Source: Candidatus Bathyarchaeota archaeon (GTDB lineage Archaea > Thermoproteota > Bathyarchaeia > Bathyarchaeales > SOJC01). Taken from it: DNA of 46,792 nt. The DNA lies in the NCBI GenBank assembly GCA_029882535.1, contig JAOUKM010000010.1, forward strand, positions 1 to 46,792. The letters are read 5' to 3'. Position numbers and translations under genes: made by a program. Below the pieces are notes generated by a model, which did not search any database, was not told the DNA's origin, and saw only the letters and a list, made by a program, of their open reading frames with translations. Shown here in pieces: positions 25,973 through 34,690 of the stretch. How positions within the stretch are numbered: position 1 is the stretch's first letter; every line of letters begins with the position of its first letter.

Positions 25973-26621
25973 TTACAGAAATGTAGATTTCACCAAACTC
26001 CTCCTTCTGCCAGAGCAGAACTTTTTGTCTTTGAGCTAGAAAGAGAAGAAGAATAAAGGTGCGGATTGCTTCAACCCTGTCCTTGCCTAGCATAAGTTTT
26101 GTGAAGTTTAAGAACGGCTTTCCTTTGGCGAGGCGAAGCATTTTACTGTACAGCTTCTCCATTAAAGTTTCGATTTCCATTAAATAGCGGTCAATTTGTG
26201 GCAAGATGTCGGTTGGCGGCGGCAGAATAGGCTCTAAGCGAGGCTTTAATGGTAATAGTTTTTCACCTTTCAAAACTGAGTCTAGAGCTCCTAGCAGTTG
26301 TTCAATTGTGGTGGAGGTCAATTCGTATCGTAGTGGGAGGAAAATCGGTGGTGGGATAAATTCTGGTGGAAGTTTAGGTGGAGCGAGCGGCTCTTCGAGC
26401 TTTAGCAGAAGCTTCGACTTCATCAGATATATAAAAGCGGAAGAGTCCAAAGCTACGCCTGACGCGCGGAAATCAACTTCGCCTTGTTTCTGCATTTCAT
26501 CCAAAAAAGATGCTAGCAGGAAGGATATATTGACTTTCCAAGGCTTTACTTTCTCAAGCTTGTGAATTTCAAAGAGAATATTCCAAGGGGGTTGCAGATA
26601 GAAAGGCTTTTGCATGGACAC
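25929..26621 (-). CDS. scpA: Segregation and condensation protein A (kleisin)
   Basis: The 230-residue protein is the kleisin that bridges SMC heads. The N-terminal helix LEKVKPWKVNISFLLASFLDE is the SMC-neck contact region. A proline-rich centre (about 80-100 and 125-145) and a C-terminal winged helix (RVEAIRTFILLLFLAQRQKV) follow. GTG 26621 overlaps the last base of the smc stop (TAGTG); ATG 26615 is an alternative. Its end overlaps scpB by 44 bp. The three genes act as one condensin operon. Confidence 0.88.
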   Translation of the reverse strand: MSMQKPFYLQPPWNILFEIHKLEKVKPWKVNISFLLASFLDEMQKQGEVDFRASGVALDSSAFIYLMKSKLLLKLEEPLAPPKLPPEFIPPPIFLPLRYELTSTTIEQLLGALDSVLKGEKLLPLKPRLEPILPPPTDILPQIDRYLMEIETLMEKLYSKMLRLAKGKPFLNFTKLMLGKDRVEAIRTFILLLFLAQRQKVLLWQKEEFGEIYISVNGAAVVEGNGASVA

Positions 26622-29600
26622 TAGGCTTTAGCCTCCGTGAACATGGTAGAAATCACGTTGGAGACTCCGTTGCGTTCATAAACTCCGTAGATTTTTTGGG
26701 CTTTGTTAACCATTTCAGGCTTCAATGTAACTGCTATGAACTGAGACTTTTCTGATTCTTCTGCCAAAAGCTCTCCGAGTTTAGCAATGTGGAAAGCGTC
26801 TAAGTGGGCGTCAACTTCGTCGAGAATGTAGAATGCGGCAGGCATAAACTCTTGTATGGCAAGCAAAAATGCAACTGCCGAAACTGATCTTTCTCCGCCG
26901 CTGGATCCGCTTACGAGCAAGGGTTGTTTGTTGGGGAACTGAACTATCATGTCGATACCCCCAGCGAACGGTTCTTCGAGGTTCTCTAGCTTCAACTCTG
27001 CATGACCGCCGTCTGTTACTTTTGAGAAGTATTTTTCTAGGTTTTTGTTTGTTTTTTCGAAGGCTTCCATGAATATTGTGCGTTTCTTGCGTTCAACTTC
27101 GTCCATGAAGGTGATTATAGCTTGTTTTTCGCGTTCCAGTTCATTCATACGTAGTGACAGTTCTTTGTAGCGTGATATTTGTTCAGCGTAGTGGGAAAGA
27201 GCAAGCTGGTTAACTGCTCCTAAGCGTTCCAGTTCAAATTTCATCATTCTGAGAGAAGTTTCGGCCTCTTCAAGTTGTCTAGGAGTTATAGGTATTGCTT
27301 TGTCATAGCCGAATTCTCTCAACTGCCGTTTAAAATTGTTCAGCTCTAGCTGTGATGTTTGAAGTGAAAGTTGAAGTTGATTGCACAAACGGTCTGCAAG
27401 TTCATATTCAGAATCTATCTTTTTGAGTTCTTTATCAATGTCGTCAATTTGAGCAGTGAATTTCTTTGCTTCCTCTCTTGCACTCAGGACAGTGCGAGAA
27501 AGTTCCTCTCGAGACTTTTCAAGCTTAAGAAGTTCTTCTTTTAGCTGCTCCCTCTCGTGTAATGCCTCATCTACTTCTTTTTCAACAATTGTAAGCTGTT
27601 TTTCCACTTTCCTAAGTTGAACTTTTACGTTTTCGTAGCCTAACTTCAAAACGTTGACATATTTAGATTGCAAAGTTGACAGTTCTGTTTCGATGCTTCC
27701 CAGGTTTTGTCTAAACGCAATAATATTCTCAGCCAATTTGTCCCTTTGAACTTCCAACTCTTGAATGTGCGTTGGGTCGGTTTTACGCCTCAAATCAGCT
27801 AATTTGCCACGTAGCTCCTGCATCTCTTTTCGGATTGCACGACGTTGAGTTTTTTGAATCCCAATTTCCATATTTTCCTTTTCCAACTTCTTTTTAATGC
27901 CTTGAGTGTAAAAGCCTATTCGTCGAATGTTTCGTTTTGTAATTTTAACGCTCTTTCTCACTCTAACTATTTCAGCACCGAGAGTGGCTATGGCTTCGGA
28001 TAATCTTGTTATCTCACTTCTAGTTCGTTCTATTTCTTCTTCGAAAAATGAAATATCTTTTCCTCTTCTCGCTAAATGTTCTTGAAGGGCTCTCACTGCT
28101 TCATCTAGGTTTTTGATAGCAGTTTCGCTGGGAATTATAGTGGAGAAATCGAGAGGTGCACGGAAAAAGCCGCTTTCCAGCCCTCCACCAGTTTCATAAA
28201 TATCTCCGTCAATCGTTACACTTCTATACCCGTTTCGACAAACACCTAACGCTGTCTTATCATTCCTCGTAACAAGCGTGTCGCCAAAAACAAAATCAAC
28301 AGCCGGCTCATGTTCCTTCGCACACTTCACAAAGGCCGTCGCCAACCCTTCTACATTTCTTATTTCCGGCGGATTCACAACTTTTCTCGTTGACCCTTTC
28401 ACTGGAATAATTTTAATTCTACCCAGCTTTAAACGTCTTATTGTCTCAGCACACGTAAATGCAGCGTCGAAATCACGCACCACAAGGGCGTCCAGCCAAT
28501 CGGCCCCAGCTGCTTCCAAAGCTTTTCTGTAGCGTCTCTCAATTTTGATCAAGTTTTTAAGACGACCATAGACGCCCGAGATGACTCCGAGCGCGCTTAA
28601 TTCTTCAATGTTTCTCAAGGCGTTTTCTTCCGAGGCGATTGTTTCGGCGATTTCGCGCTGGGTTGCAAACTCAACAACAGCTTCGCGTGCTGTGCCAGCA
28701 ATTTTTCCTGCTTCATCAATTTCTCGTTCAACTGCTTCTCTCTGTATACCTCTTCGTTCAAGCGACTTTTGCAGATTATTCAGATGCGTCTTCTGTTCCT
28801 TTTGAACCTCCCTCAAGTCGGTGAAGGATTTTTCAAGCTCTTCTAGATTAGCAGTGAATCTCTCTTTTCGAGTTTTCAGATCGCTTAGTCTACGGAGTAG
28901 AACTTTCTGGGATGTTTGCTTTCGAGCATAGTCAGCTTTTAAATCAGCAAGTTCTTGATAAAATCTATCAAGTTGCTGTTCGGTTTCTCGAATTTCTTTA
29001 CTGTTTTCTCCAATATTTCCCCACAGCTGCGTAGTCTCGTTAGCAAAAGTATCGTGTTCAACTTGCTTAGCGTCAATCTCCTTCAACAACCGCTCTCGTT
29101 TTCCTTTTAACTGTCGCATTCTCTTACGACTTTTATCTATTTCCTCCCGCATCGAGTCGCGCCGCTGAACGTTGTTCTCTCTAACTTTCTTCAAACCTTC
29201 AAGAGTGGTTGTGCCTGCGCCAATCTTTGTTGAAAGTTCAGTAAGTCTCGATTTCAGATCTCCTATTTTGATTTGAACTTCAAGGACTCGTGAACCGCCT
29301 TCCTCCACCATATCTGAACTAAGCCTTCTCCACTCGCCCTCAATCGAACGGCGATGACCCCGCATATCATCGCGCACTTGCCGTAGGTTTTCAGCTTTAC
29401 CCCGAGCTTCGTCAAGTTTTGAAGAGATTTCCGCAAGTTTCTCTTCAGTGACTGTGATTTGGTGAGAAAGTTTCATCGCTCCAAATCGCTTTATCTCATT
29501 TTGTATGAAGTTGTATCGAAGCAACTCGTTTCTTTCTCTTTCAAGATCGTCAACTCGCTTCTGCACTTCATCAATTCGTCCCATGGCAGTTCGAATTGAA

Positions 29601-30169
29601 ATCTCAGCTACTCGAAGTTTTTCCTCCGCTTCTGCCTTCTCAGAATCGTACTGGGCAATGCCAACCAGGTCTTCAATAATTTTCCGGCGATCTTTTGAAG
29701 AAATATCTGTCATGCGAGTAATTGTGCCCTGCAATATTATGTTGTGACCAGTTGATGTGATTCCAGCTATGGAAAGCATGTTGTGGATGTTTGTTCTTGA
29801 AATTCTTCGCCCGTTAAGTCGGTAGACACATTGCCCGTTTCTGAAAACCTCTCTAGAAATCGTTACAGTGCTTGTGTCTATAGGTATGCGTCCATCTTTG
29901 TTGTCGAATTGAAGCACAACTTTAGCCGATTTCGCTTTTCCTATTCCTGCATCTGGAGAACCATGGAAAATCAGTTTGGCTAGGTTTTCAGCGCGCATTC
30001 TCCTCGCGCTAAGTTCACCCAAAACAAATAGAATTGCGTCCACGATGTTTGTTTTCCCACTGCCGTTTGGTCCTGTTACGACTGTGAAGCCCTTGTCTAT
30101 TGTGACAGTTACTGTTTTTGGTCCAAAAGATTTGAAGCCTTTTAATTCGATTTTTTTGACATAGGGCAT
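26621..30169 (-). CDS. smc: Chromosome segregation protein SMC
   Basis: ATG 30169 (MPYVKKIELKGFKSFG) is preferred to an upstream start at 30205, because the family begins there. The product of about 1182 residues has Walker A in GPNGSGKTN, a first coiled coil (about 165-490), and a hinge (about 510-670, with GVISGVYGRLKNLI). The second coiled coil covers about 690-1010. The C-terminal head has signature VSGSSGGERSVSA and Walker B FYILDEVDAHLD. It is full length. ATP-driven engagement of two heads loops DNA. The R-loop and D-loop regions are normal. It leads the smc-scpA-scpB operon. Confidence 0.95.
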   Translation of the reverse strand: MPYVKKIELKGFKSFGPKTVTVTIDKGFTVVTGPNGSGKTNIVDAILFVLGELSARRMRAENLAKLIFHGSPDAGIGKAKSAKVVLQFDNKDGRIPIDTSTVTISREVFRNGQCVYRLNGRRISRTNIHNMLSIAGITSTGHNIILQGTITRMTDISSKDRRKIIEDLVGIAQYDSEKAEAEEKLRVAEISIRTAMGRIDEVQKRVDDLERERNELLRYNFIQNEIKRFGAMKLSHQITVTEEKLAEISSKLDEARGKAENLRQVRDDMRGHRRSIEGEWRRLSSDMVEEGGSRVLEVQIKIGDLKSRLTELSTKIGAGTTTLEGLKKVRENNVQRRDSMREEIDKSRKRMRQLKGKRERLLKEIDAKQVEHDTFANETTQLWGNIGENSKEIRETEQQLDRFYQELADLKADYARKQTSQKVLLRRLSDLKTRKERFTANLEELEKSFTDLREVQKEQKTHLNNLQKSLERRGIQREAVEREIDEAGKIAGTAREAVVEFATQREIAETIASEENALRNIEELSALGVISGVYGRLKNLIKIERRYRKALEAAGADWLDALVVRDFDAAFTCAETIRRLKLGRIKIIPVKGSTRKVVNPPEIRNVEGLATAFVKCAKEHEPAVDFVFGDTLVTRNDKTALGVCRNGYRSVTIDGDIYETGGGLESGFFRAPLDFSTIIPSETAIKNLDEAVRALQEHLARRGKDISFFEEEIERTRSEITRLSEAIATLGAEIVRVRKSVKITKRNIRRIGFYTQGIKKKLEKENMEIGIQKTQRRAIRKEMQELRGKLADLRRKTDPTHIQELEVQRDKLAENIIAFRQNLGSIETELSTLQSKYVNVLKLGYENVKVQLRKVEKQLTIVEKEVDEALHEREQLKEELLKLEKSREELSRTVLSAREEAKKFTAQIDDIDKELKKIDSEYELADRLCNQLQLSLQTSQLELNNFKRQLREFGYDKAIPITPRQLEEAETSLRMMKFELERLGAVNQLALSHYAEQISRYKELSLRMNELEREKQAIITFMDEVERKKRTIFMEAFEKTNKNLEKYFSKVTDGGHAELKLENLEEPFAGGIDMIVQFPNKQPLLVSGSSGGERSVSAVAFLLAIQEFMPAAFYILDEVDAHLDAFHIAKLGELLAEESEKSQFIAVTLKPEMVNKAQKIYGVYERNGVSNVISTMFTEAKA

Positions 30170-30291
30170 CTTTCTGAGGTCGCTCCACCGCCTTCTGGCT
30201 TTCAAGCCAGTCTATTGGCTAGAGTTTCTTCTATAGAACTCTTCTATAAATAACTTCATCTCTTGTATAACAGTTTTTTAAACAAAAAAGT

Positions 30292-30813
30292 CTAATTTTT
30301 ACGGGTTCCTCGACATTTCTCCGCCATCTTTTTGACAAAACCCTTTACTTTTTCTTTACTACCATACACCAACATATAACCGTCCTTTTGCATCTTGCAG
30401 GAAAGCCCTAATTCGCCAGCCAACTTTTCCACATTTTCTTTAAGAACGTCGTCTGAGGGAAGAACTCTTATCCAATGCTCACCTTTTGGAAGCCCTAGAA
30501 TGAATCGTGAAGTTGTGGATTCGGCTTTTGGTTTCACTTCCTTTCTAGCATCTTCCAGTTTTTTAATCCAACGCTCCATGAAGGCCTGACCGAATTTTTC
30601 TTTCGCCATGTTTATGAGGTTGGATTCGACGTTTATTAGGTAATTCTCTATGGTTGGGATGGACTCTAGGTAGGATTGGTCTGCGTTGTAAACGTTTATC
30701 ATGGTTTTTGCAGATCGCAAGGACGTCATAACTTCTGTGGGAATTGTTAATTGCTTTTTCCGAAATTCGGCGATGAGGGTTTCTAGGGTTTTCCACCATT
30801 GTTCGTAATCCAT
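30292..30813 (-). CDS. DUF2096 family protein
   Basis: The 173-residue protein opens with YEQWWKTLETLIAEFRKK and has helices through the SAKTMINVYNAD region. A later conserved part has SRFILGLPKGEHWIRVLP, then a ferredoxin-like ending with YMLVYGSKEKVKGF. These fit DUF2096, a conserved archaeal family of unknown function. It lies 122 bp upstream of smc on the same strand and may share its transcript. No catalytic motif is seen. Confidence 0.65.
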   Translation of the reverse strand: MDYEQWWKTLETLIAEFRKKQLTIPTEVMTSLRSAKTMINVYNADQSYLESIPTIENYLINVESNLINMAKEKFGQAFMERWIKKLEDARKEVKPKAESTTSRFILGLPKGEHWIRVLPSDDVLKENVEKLAGELGLSCKMQKDGYMLVYGSKEKVKGFVKKMAEKCRGTRKN

Positions 30814-30954
30814 AGGTTTTTTCTCCTGTTGTTATTTTTTGTGAGGTTTGACTAAAAGAGTTAAGAAAGTGATTGCTTAGATAAGTTTTTATTAAAAAAG
30901 GATGGTTTTGTTTCGGAAAGGCTTTATTGTAGCTTGTGGAAAAAGATTGGTTGA

Positions 30955-31065
30955 GCCGGGGTAGCCTAGCCTGGTTTGGGCGCCAGACTCATAATCTGGA
31001 GAGCGAAGAAAGGGGCCTTGTGAGCCCAAGCCCAGAGGTCGCGAGTTCGAATCCCGCCCCCGGCA
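30955..31065 (+). tRNA. Elongator tRNA-Met (CAU) with intron in the variable region
   Basis: The 111-nt gene has a 36-nt intron (31002-31037). The mature 75 nt fold with acceptor GCCGGGG/CCCCGGC, D stem GCCU/GGGC, anticodon stem CCAGA/UCUGG, loop CUCAUAA (anticodon CAU), variable AGGUC and T loop UUCGAAU. The G1-C72 pair fits elongator Met, not the A1-U72 initiator; the C34 may be unmodified or, less likely, read AUA. The intron lies between 45 and 46 and has a clean bulge-helix-bulge: helix CUGG/CCAG with bulges AG^A and AG^G. CCA is not encoded. Confidence 0.88.
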
Positions 31066-31170
31066 CTACAACACAATGCATAGTAAACGTGTTATTTGCT
31101 TTTGTTTCATGAAAACCTTGACTATTTAAGAGGTTTTAGGTGACTGATCATTTTTCAAATCTGTTTGAAT

Positions 31171-31195
31171 ATGGAGACTGAAGGGAGACTAAGAG
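31171..31195 (+). repeat. Short dispersed repeat, family 2 (AGACT..AGGGAG), copy 1
   Basis: The sequence GGAGACTGAAGGGAGACTAAG matches a word family also found at 31816-31837, 33252-33297 (minus), 36208-36233 (minus) and in part at 38595-38610 (minus). It lies 40 bp past the 3' end of the Lrp-like gene. Confidence 0.35.
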
Positions 31196-31236
31196 TTGAA
31201 GATAGACTAATTATAGAGTGGTATTCGTTCAATTCG

Positions 31237-31728
31237 CTAAAGAAGGCTTTCGTCGAGATATTTGAATGAAAATTCTTTGATTACGCCTTCATCAGTAACC
31301 ATAACGAAGCTCTGAATATCCTCCATGTACTGTCCCCAATCGCTTCGGAATAGAGCTAATTTCTTAGCGTAGTCTCTGTAGTCTTTATGCAATGACATTA
31401 TTACTCCAGTCATTCCTAATCCTTCACCTGAAGAAGCGAAAATTGCGTTTGAAAACTTTGCTGCATAGGCTCTAACTTTTCCAATTAGTTCTTCAGAAAC
31501 TATCTTCGGATCCATTTTTGTGAATGTCAAAGCAAGCATTTCAAAGCCTAGCTTTCTCCAGTCAGGGATGATTGTATAACTTCTGATGAAACCTTCACGT
31601 TCAATTTTGCTACGAGTTCGTGTTATAGTTGGCTGTGAAACTCCTAGCTTTTTAGCTAACTTTCTATCGCTTTCCTTAGAGTTTCTTAGTAATTCTATTA
31701 ATAATTTCTTAGGTAGATCTTTTCGCAT
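31237..31728 (-). CDS. Lrp/AsnC-like transcriptional regulator
   Basis: ATG 31728 gives 163 residues; a TTG at 31737 adds three. The N-terminal HTH covers about 5-50 (LAKKLGVSQPTITRTRSKIE is the DNA-binding part). A linker strand (FIRSYTIIPDWRKLG) leads to a ferredoxin-like domain of RAM type (about 65-150), less well conserved than in amino-acid-sensing Lrp. Such proteins form dimers or octamers that repress or activate metabolic genes. Family-2 repeats flank it on both sides. Confidence 0.72.
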   Translation of the reverse strand: MRKDLPKKLLIELLRNSKESDRKLAKKLGVSQPTITRTRSKIEREGFIRSYTIIPDWRKLGFEMLALTFTKMDPKIVSEELIGKVRAYAAKFSNAIFASSGEGLGMTGVIMSLHKDYRDYAKKLALFRSDWGQYMEDIQSFVMVTDEGVIKEFSFKYLDESLL

Positions 31729-31737
31729 AATTAACAA

Positions 31738-32066
31738 TCTGTCAAAGTTGAATTTACGATTTTTGGTTTAAAGAATAAATGTATAAGATTCGTACAATTT
31801 TCATACATGTTTTAATAGAGAGACTGGAGGGAGGCTTAGGTCGTGTAGAGGCTGAAGAGAACTAAAGGGCTAAAGAGAGGTGGGCTGGTGCTTGGAATTT
31901 TTGTAGGTTATTCTAAGAGTTTTCTTATTTAATTTTTTATATAAGAAATTTCCAAAAGTCAAGTTATGAGCAAAATGAGTGTATGCTTCGTTTCTCTCAA
32001 TTTTAAGATTCGATGCCAATACTTCTCTAGCAAGCGTTAGGAGACTCTAATGCGAGCACATTGTCT
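31738..32066. other. Spacer of about 330 bp with an AT-rich inverted repeat
   Basis: No ORF of note is present. It holds a family-2 repeat copy (31816-31837). An AT-rich hairpin candidate (TTTCTTATTTAA...TATATAAGAAA, about 31920-31947) lies 120 bp downstream of the leftward CPBP gene end. The hairpin may be a convergent terminator or a decayed TAGAAA-type repeat. Nothing else was recognised. Confidence 0.4.
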
Positions 32067-32771
32067 TCAGACAGTAGCAAAATACGCTATTGCAATAGAT
32101 ATCGAGTTGTTTATCCCATGCATTAATGCTGAAGCAATGGTATTTCCACCAGTTCGCTGCCACGCGTAACCAAGGACCATACCAGCAATGAACGCAGGAA
32201 CAATCGCATACAGAGTATTGAGACCATGTAAAACCCCAAATAGAACAGAAGCGGCCAATAGACCTTTCATCTTCCCAAATGAGTTTTCAAAGCCTTTCTG
32301 AACAAATCCTCTAAAAGCCAACTCTTCTACAGGTCCAACCAGAACTAAAGATAGAACAATTAGAATAGCCAGTTGAGAAAAGTCTTTGGGTATTACTGCC
32401 TGAGAAAAAGGCTCTGCCATAGGATCGGGCCCAAAAACAATCTCTTCACCGATGGAAATACTTAAACCTAAAAGGAAAAGAAACACTGCAAGAACCGAAA
32501 CGATCACTAGGATTCTAAAACTCGCCTTTTTCAAACCTAATTCCTTCAAACTGACATCTTTATATCTAGCGAACAAAAGTGTAACTCCTAGAAGAATCGT
32601 CTCATTTATAGGTAGAGATATTAGTGCAATCGGAAAAGGCAAGTCTATGAAATCCATTCCCATGCCAAATAGTACGAGTGACACCATTATTGAACTTATT
32701 AAGATTCCGCCGATTAGGGCAAAGTAACAAGCCAATGCTATCTTTGCGCTCCACTCGGATGGATTTTTCAT
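32067..32771 (-). CDS. CPBP-family intramembrane metalloprotease
   Basis: The 234-residue protein (ATG with AGGAAAAGG upstream) has about seven TM helices. The motifs of the CPBP (Abi) family are present: EELAFRGFVQKGFE (EExxxR), then FGVLHGLN (FxxxH) and late MHGINNS (HxxxN). The family includes Rce1-like CAAX peptidases and bacteriocin self-immunity proteins. Target cleavage in the membrane is expected, but the substrate is unknown. An inverted repeat with a TATA box in its left arm lies 60-145 bp upstream and probably is its promoter. Confidence 0.8.
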   Translation of the reverse strand: MKNPSEWSAKIALACYFALIGGILISSIMVSLVLFGMGMDFIDLPFPIALISLPINETILLGVTLLFARYKDVSLKELGLKKASFRILVIVSVLAVFLFLLGLSISIGEEIVFGPDPMAEPFSQAVIPKDFSQLAILIVLSLVLVGPVEELAFRGFVQKGFENSFGKMKGLLAASVLFGVLHGLNTLYAIVPAFIAGMVLGYAWQRTGGNTIASALMHGINNSISIAIAYFATV

Positions 32772-32830
32772 TTCCTTTTCCTCAGTGTTAATTCTTAATG
32801 GCAGTTCTTATTTGTTCGTAGAAATAGATT

Positions 32831-32917
32831 CTCTTCTAATTTATAATTTCCGAGCTAAGAAAAAATTTGAGAATTCTCTAACCTTTTAGCTAGTTTAGAA
32901 AATAGAAACTTAGAAAA
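32831..32917. repeat. TAGAAA inverted repeat, copy 1 (upstream of CPBP gene)
   Basis: Left arm TCTAATTTATAATTTCC (from 32834) and right arm TAGAAAATAGAAACTTAGA (from 32896) are imperfect inverted repeats separated by about 40 bp. The minus strand of the left arm contains AATTATAAATTAGAAG, with a TATA box for the leftward CPBP gene. It is one of four copies plus a half copy in 32.8-38.7 kb. Confidence 0.55.
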
Positions 32918-32927
32918 CTTTGTGTAT

Positions 32928-33176
32928 TCATGGAACTTCTTCTACTAGACGCTGACATAACTTACAAGCTTCTATAACATATAGACCTTTCTCAGTTGTT
33001 TTCCAAACACCAGACTCTTCAGCTATGAAGTTTTCCCTTTCTAAAGCTCTTAGATATTTCTCAAGCTGAGTGTGACTCAGTCTAGCCTTGTACATTATGT
33101 TTGTCTTCTTTGCTCCCTTTCTACCGATTTTCAGAATCTCCATAATTATATCATGTCTCGCTCTTCTATGAGACAC
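32928..33176 (-). CDS. Small winged-helix protein (HTH_45-like)
   Basis: The 82-residue protein (GTG start) is a single winged helix: RHDIIMEILKIGRKGAKKTN, then MYKARLSHTQLEKYLRAL as the HTH core and VWKTTEKGLYVIEAC in the wing. The motif with MYKARLS-x-LxxYLxxL is typical of the HTH_45 group, abundant in Thaumarchaeota, Bathyarchaeia and relatives. A paralogue is at 45925-46272. It lies immediately left of family-2 repeats and beside a TAGAAA repeat. Confidence 0.7.
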   Translation of the reverse strand: MSHRRARHDIIMEILKIGRKGAKKTNIMYKARLSHTQLEKYLRALERENFIAEESGVWKTTEKGLYVIEACKLCQRLVEEVP

Positions 33177-33251
33177 TCAAACACCAATAACACATATGGT
33201 GTCAAAGCGAATAAAACACTATCTATGGATCACCACTACTCACAATCGTTT

Positions 33252-33297
33252 GGTTTAGCCTTCCCTCAGCCTCTCTCTTCCCTCTAGTCTCTCTATA
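33252..33297 (-). repeat. Short dispersed repeat, family 2, longest copy
   Basis: On the minus strand it reads AGAGAGACTAGAGGGAAG, then AGAGAGGCTGAGGGAAGGC and TAAACC. The 5' part equals copy 31816-31837 (AGAGAGACTGGAGGGAGGCT) closely, and the end GGCTAAACC is shared with 36208-36233. It lies 75 bp upstream of the HTH gene start. Confidence 0.4.
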
Positions 33298-33330
33298 CTG
33301 ATAGTTTGAACATACTGAAGCGTTGTATTA

Positions 33331-33705
33331 TTAGACTAGTATGAACAGTGCGACTATAGCTATTACTGTTAGTATGATGAGTACTAAGAACACAGTTACC
33401 ATAGGCAAATTATTTTCATCAGCATATTTTCCTGGGCTGTTGATGATACTGTACAGCAACATTCCAAGCGATATAGGTGACAGCATCCATGTCCATTCAC
33501 TACTCAGGAATAATCCAATCCCAGAGACAATCAACAGAACAGCAGTGGAGACTTCAGCTATAAGATGAAATGATATCGCTTTAGGTTTTTCTCGCAGTTC
33601 TGGTACTTGTTTCTTCAAAAAGAGAGAAAGCCACATTCCAATCATCATAAGACCAACTAGAAGAGAATATGCTGCAACCATATTGCCTGCAGAGTGTAGA
33701 CTCAT
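33331..33705 (-). CDS. Small four-TM membrane protein, unknown function
   Basis: The 124-residue product has an ATG start with GGTGA 9 nt upstream. Hydrophobic helices lie at about 8-28, 47-68, 70-88 and 100-122. A KKQVPELREKPKAIS loop after helix 1 is basic and proline-containing; the helices show no catalytic motif. I do not recognise the family. The TATA box in the left arm of the next TAGAAA repeat (about 33755) lies 50 bp upstream, so it is a likely member of the group of genes with that promoter. Confidence 0.6.
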   Translation of the reverse strand: MSLHSAGNMVAAYSLLVGLMMIGMWLSLFLKKQVPELREKPKAISFHLIAEVSTAVLLIVSGIGLFLSSEWTWMLSPISLGMLLYSIINSPGKYADENNLPMVTVFLVLIILTVIAIVALFILV

Positions 33706-33740
33706 TTACATTTCACCTATACACACTCACAATCTAAATG

Positions 33741-33826
33741 GACTTTCTAATTTTATAACTTTCTGACTGGAGAAAAAATAGGAGTTTATAAAATTTCAAT
33801 CATGTTGCAAAGTAGAAAGTAGAAAC
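33741..33826. repeat. TAGAAA inverted repeat, copy 2 (upstream of the four-TM gene)
   Basis: Left part GACTTTCTAATTTTATAACT (from 33741) and right part AGTAGAAAGTAGAAAC (33811-33826) form the diverged arms. The minus strand of the left part has GTTATAAAATTAGAAAGTC, with a TATA box 50 bp from the leftward start at 33705. Confidence 0.5.
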
Positions 33827-33904
33827 ACATAATGCGCACGCATTTAATTTGATTTTGAATAAGGATACACAATTAATAAACTAATTATATCGACAAGAAA
33901 CACC

Positions 33905-34195
33905 ATGTTTTCTTGGTGCTCTAAAGTGGGAGCAGAAAATTACTCTAAACCTGTTCAGACAGCCATAAATGAATACGTGCCTTCAGACACTATTGAAGAA
34001 ACAAAGAGACATAGGTTCTCAGCACTTGTGGACGGAATGTGCATAGGAGTCGGCATAATTACCATCATTCTCGGATTATTAACCTCAATAACCACTGGAC
34101 AATTAGCGTTTGGACTATCGTTAATTGTTGGCGGTCTTGTCATTCTAATGATCGGAACAGTTGTTGAGGCACATCATCTAGGTAAGATTCGTTAG
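33905..34195 (+). CDS. Small two-TM membrane protein, unknown function
   Basis: The 96-residue product starts at ATG 33905. A TATA-like element (AATTATATCG, about 33884-33893) about 20 bp upstream suggests a leaderless transcript. Residues 1-45 are soluble and charged. Two TM helices follow (about 46-66 and 68-88), with GMCIGVGIITIILGLLTS in the first. The last residues HHLGKIR are basic and should be cytoplasmic. No family is recognised. Confidence 0.55.
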   Translation: MFSWCSKVGAENYSKPVQTAINEYVPSDTIEETKRHRFSALVDGMCIGVGIITIILGLLTSITTGQLAFGLSLIVGGLVILMIGTVVEAHHLGKIR

Positions 34196-34337
34196 AGTCC
34201 AGTGCGCGCGCGAACTCTATAAACAAAGGAATCTCTAAGTCAAAAACCAGAAAACTATTGGCTAACACTTTCTCAAACTCAAACATACTCTGATTCCTTG
34301 TAATGCTCTCAATTAGAATCTTTCAAACGCTCTTACT

Positions 34338-34658
34338 TCAAGAACTCTTGCTCCACGAGTGAGAACATTTAGTACATTTGAAATGCTCCAAAGTTCTTTC
34401 TCGTCTTATACCTGCATGTTCACCAGAAATGCTTGAGAACCAACGAAACGCTTCTCCGTTTCCACATTTAGGGCATGTACGTGAAACTTTCGCATAATGT
34501 TCTTTGGACTTATCAACAACGTAGATAGCAGGACTCTTTTTCTCAACCTTTTTAGCTTCTACTCTTGGTCTCGAGAAAATCAGTCTCTTGCACTTTGGAC
34601 ACCATAATCCTTCCGCTGTTTCCCTCAGATAAGAGCCACATTCATCACAGAACCTCAT
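34338..34658 (-). CDS. TFS-like (RPB9/TFIIS) protein lacking the acidic catalytic pair
   Basis: The 106-residue protein has an N-terminal zinc ribbon (Cys 4, 7, 20 and 23) like TFS/RpoM. A charged linker follows, then a C-terminal ribbon with RTCPKCG (Cys 62, 65) and HFKCTKCSHSW (Cys 95, 98). In active TFS the second ribbon carries an RSADE-type loop whose Asp-Glu pair reaches the polymerase active site. Here the corresponding loop reads SGEHAGIRRERTLE, with no DE pair. It is thus a paralogue that may bind RNA polymerase without promoting cleavage. TFS4 of Sulfolobus, a known inhibitor, is a precedent. A TAGAAA repeat TATA box lies 45 bp upstream. Confidence 0.75.
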   Translation of the reverse strand: MRFCDECGSYLRETAEGLWCPKCKRLIFSRPRVEAKKVEKKSPAIYVVDKSKEHYAKVSRTCPKCGNGEAFRWFSSISGEHAGIRRERTLEHFKCTKCSHSWSKSS

Positions 34659-34690
34659 ATTTGCTCACATTCTCATATCCACACCGCCAA

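Noticed and set aside
28278-30164. Several ORFs of 60-85 codons on the strand opposite to smc
   Set aside because: They are shadows of the smc coiled-coil codons with Ser/Arg-rich, low-complexity products.
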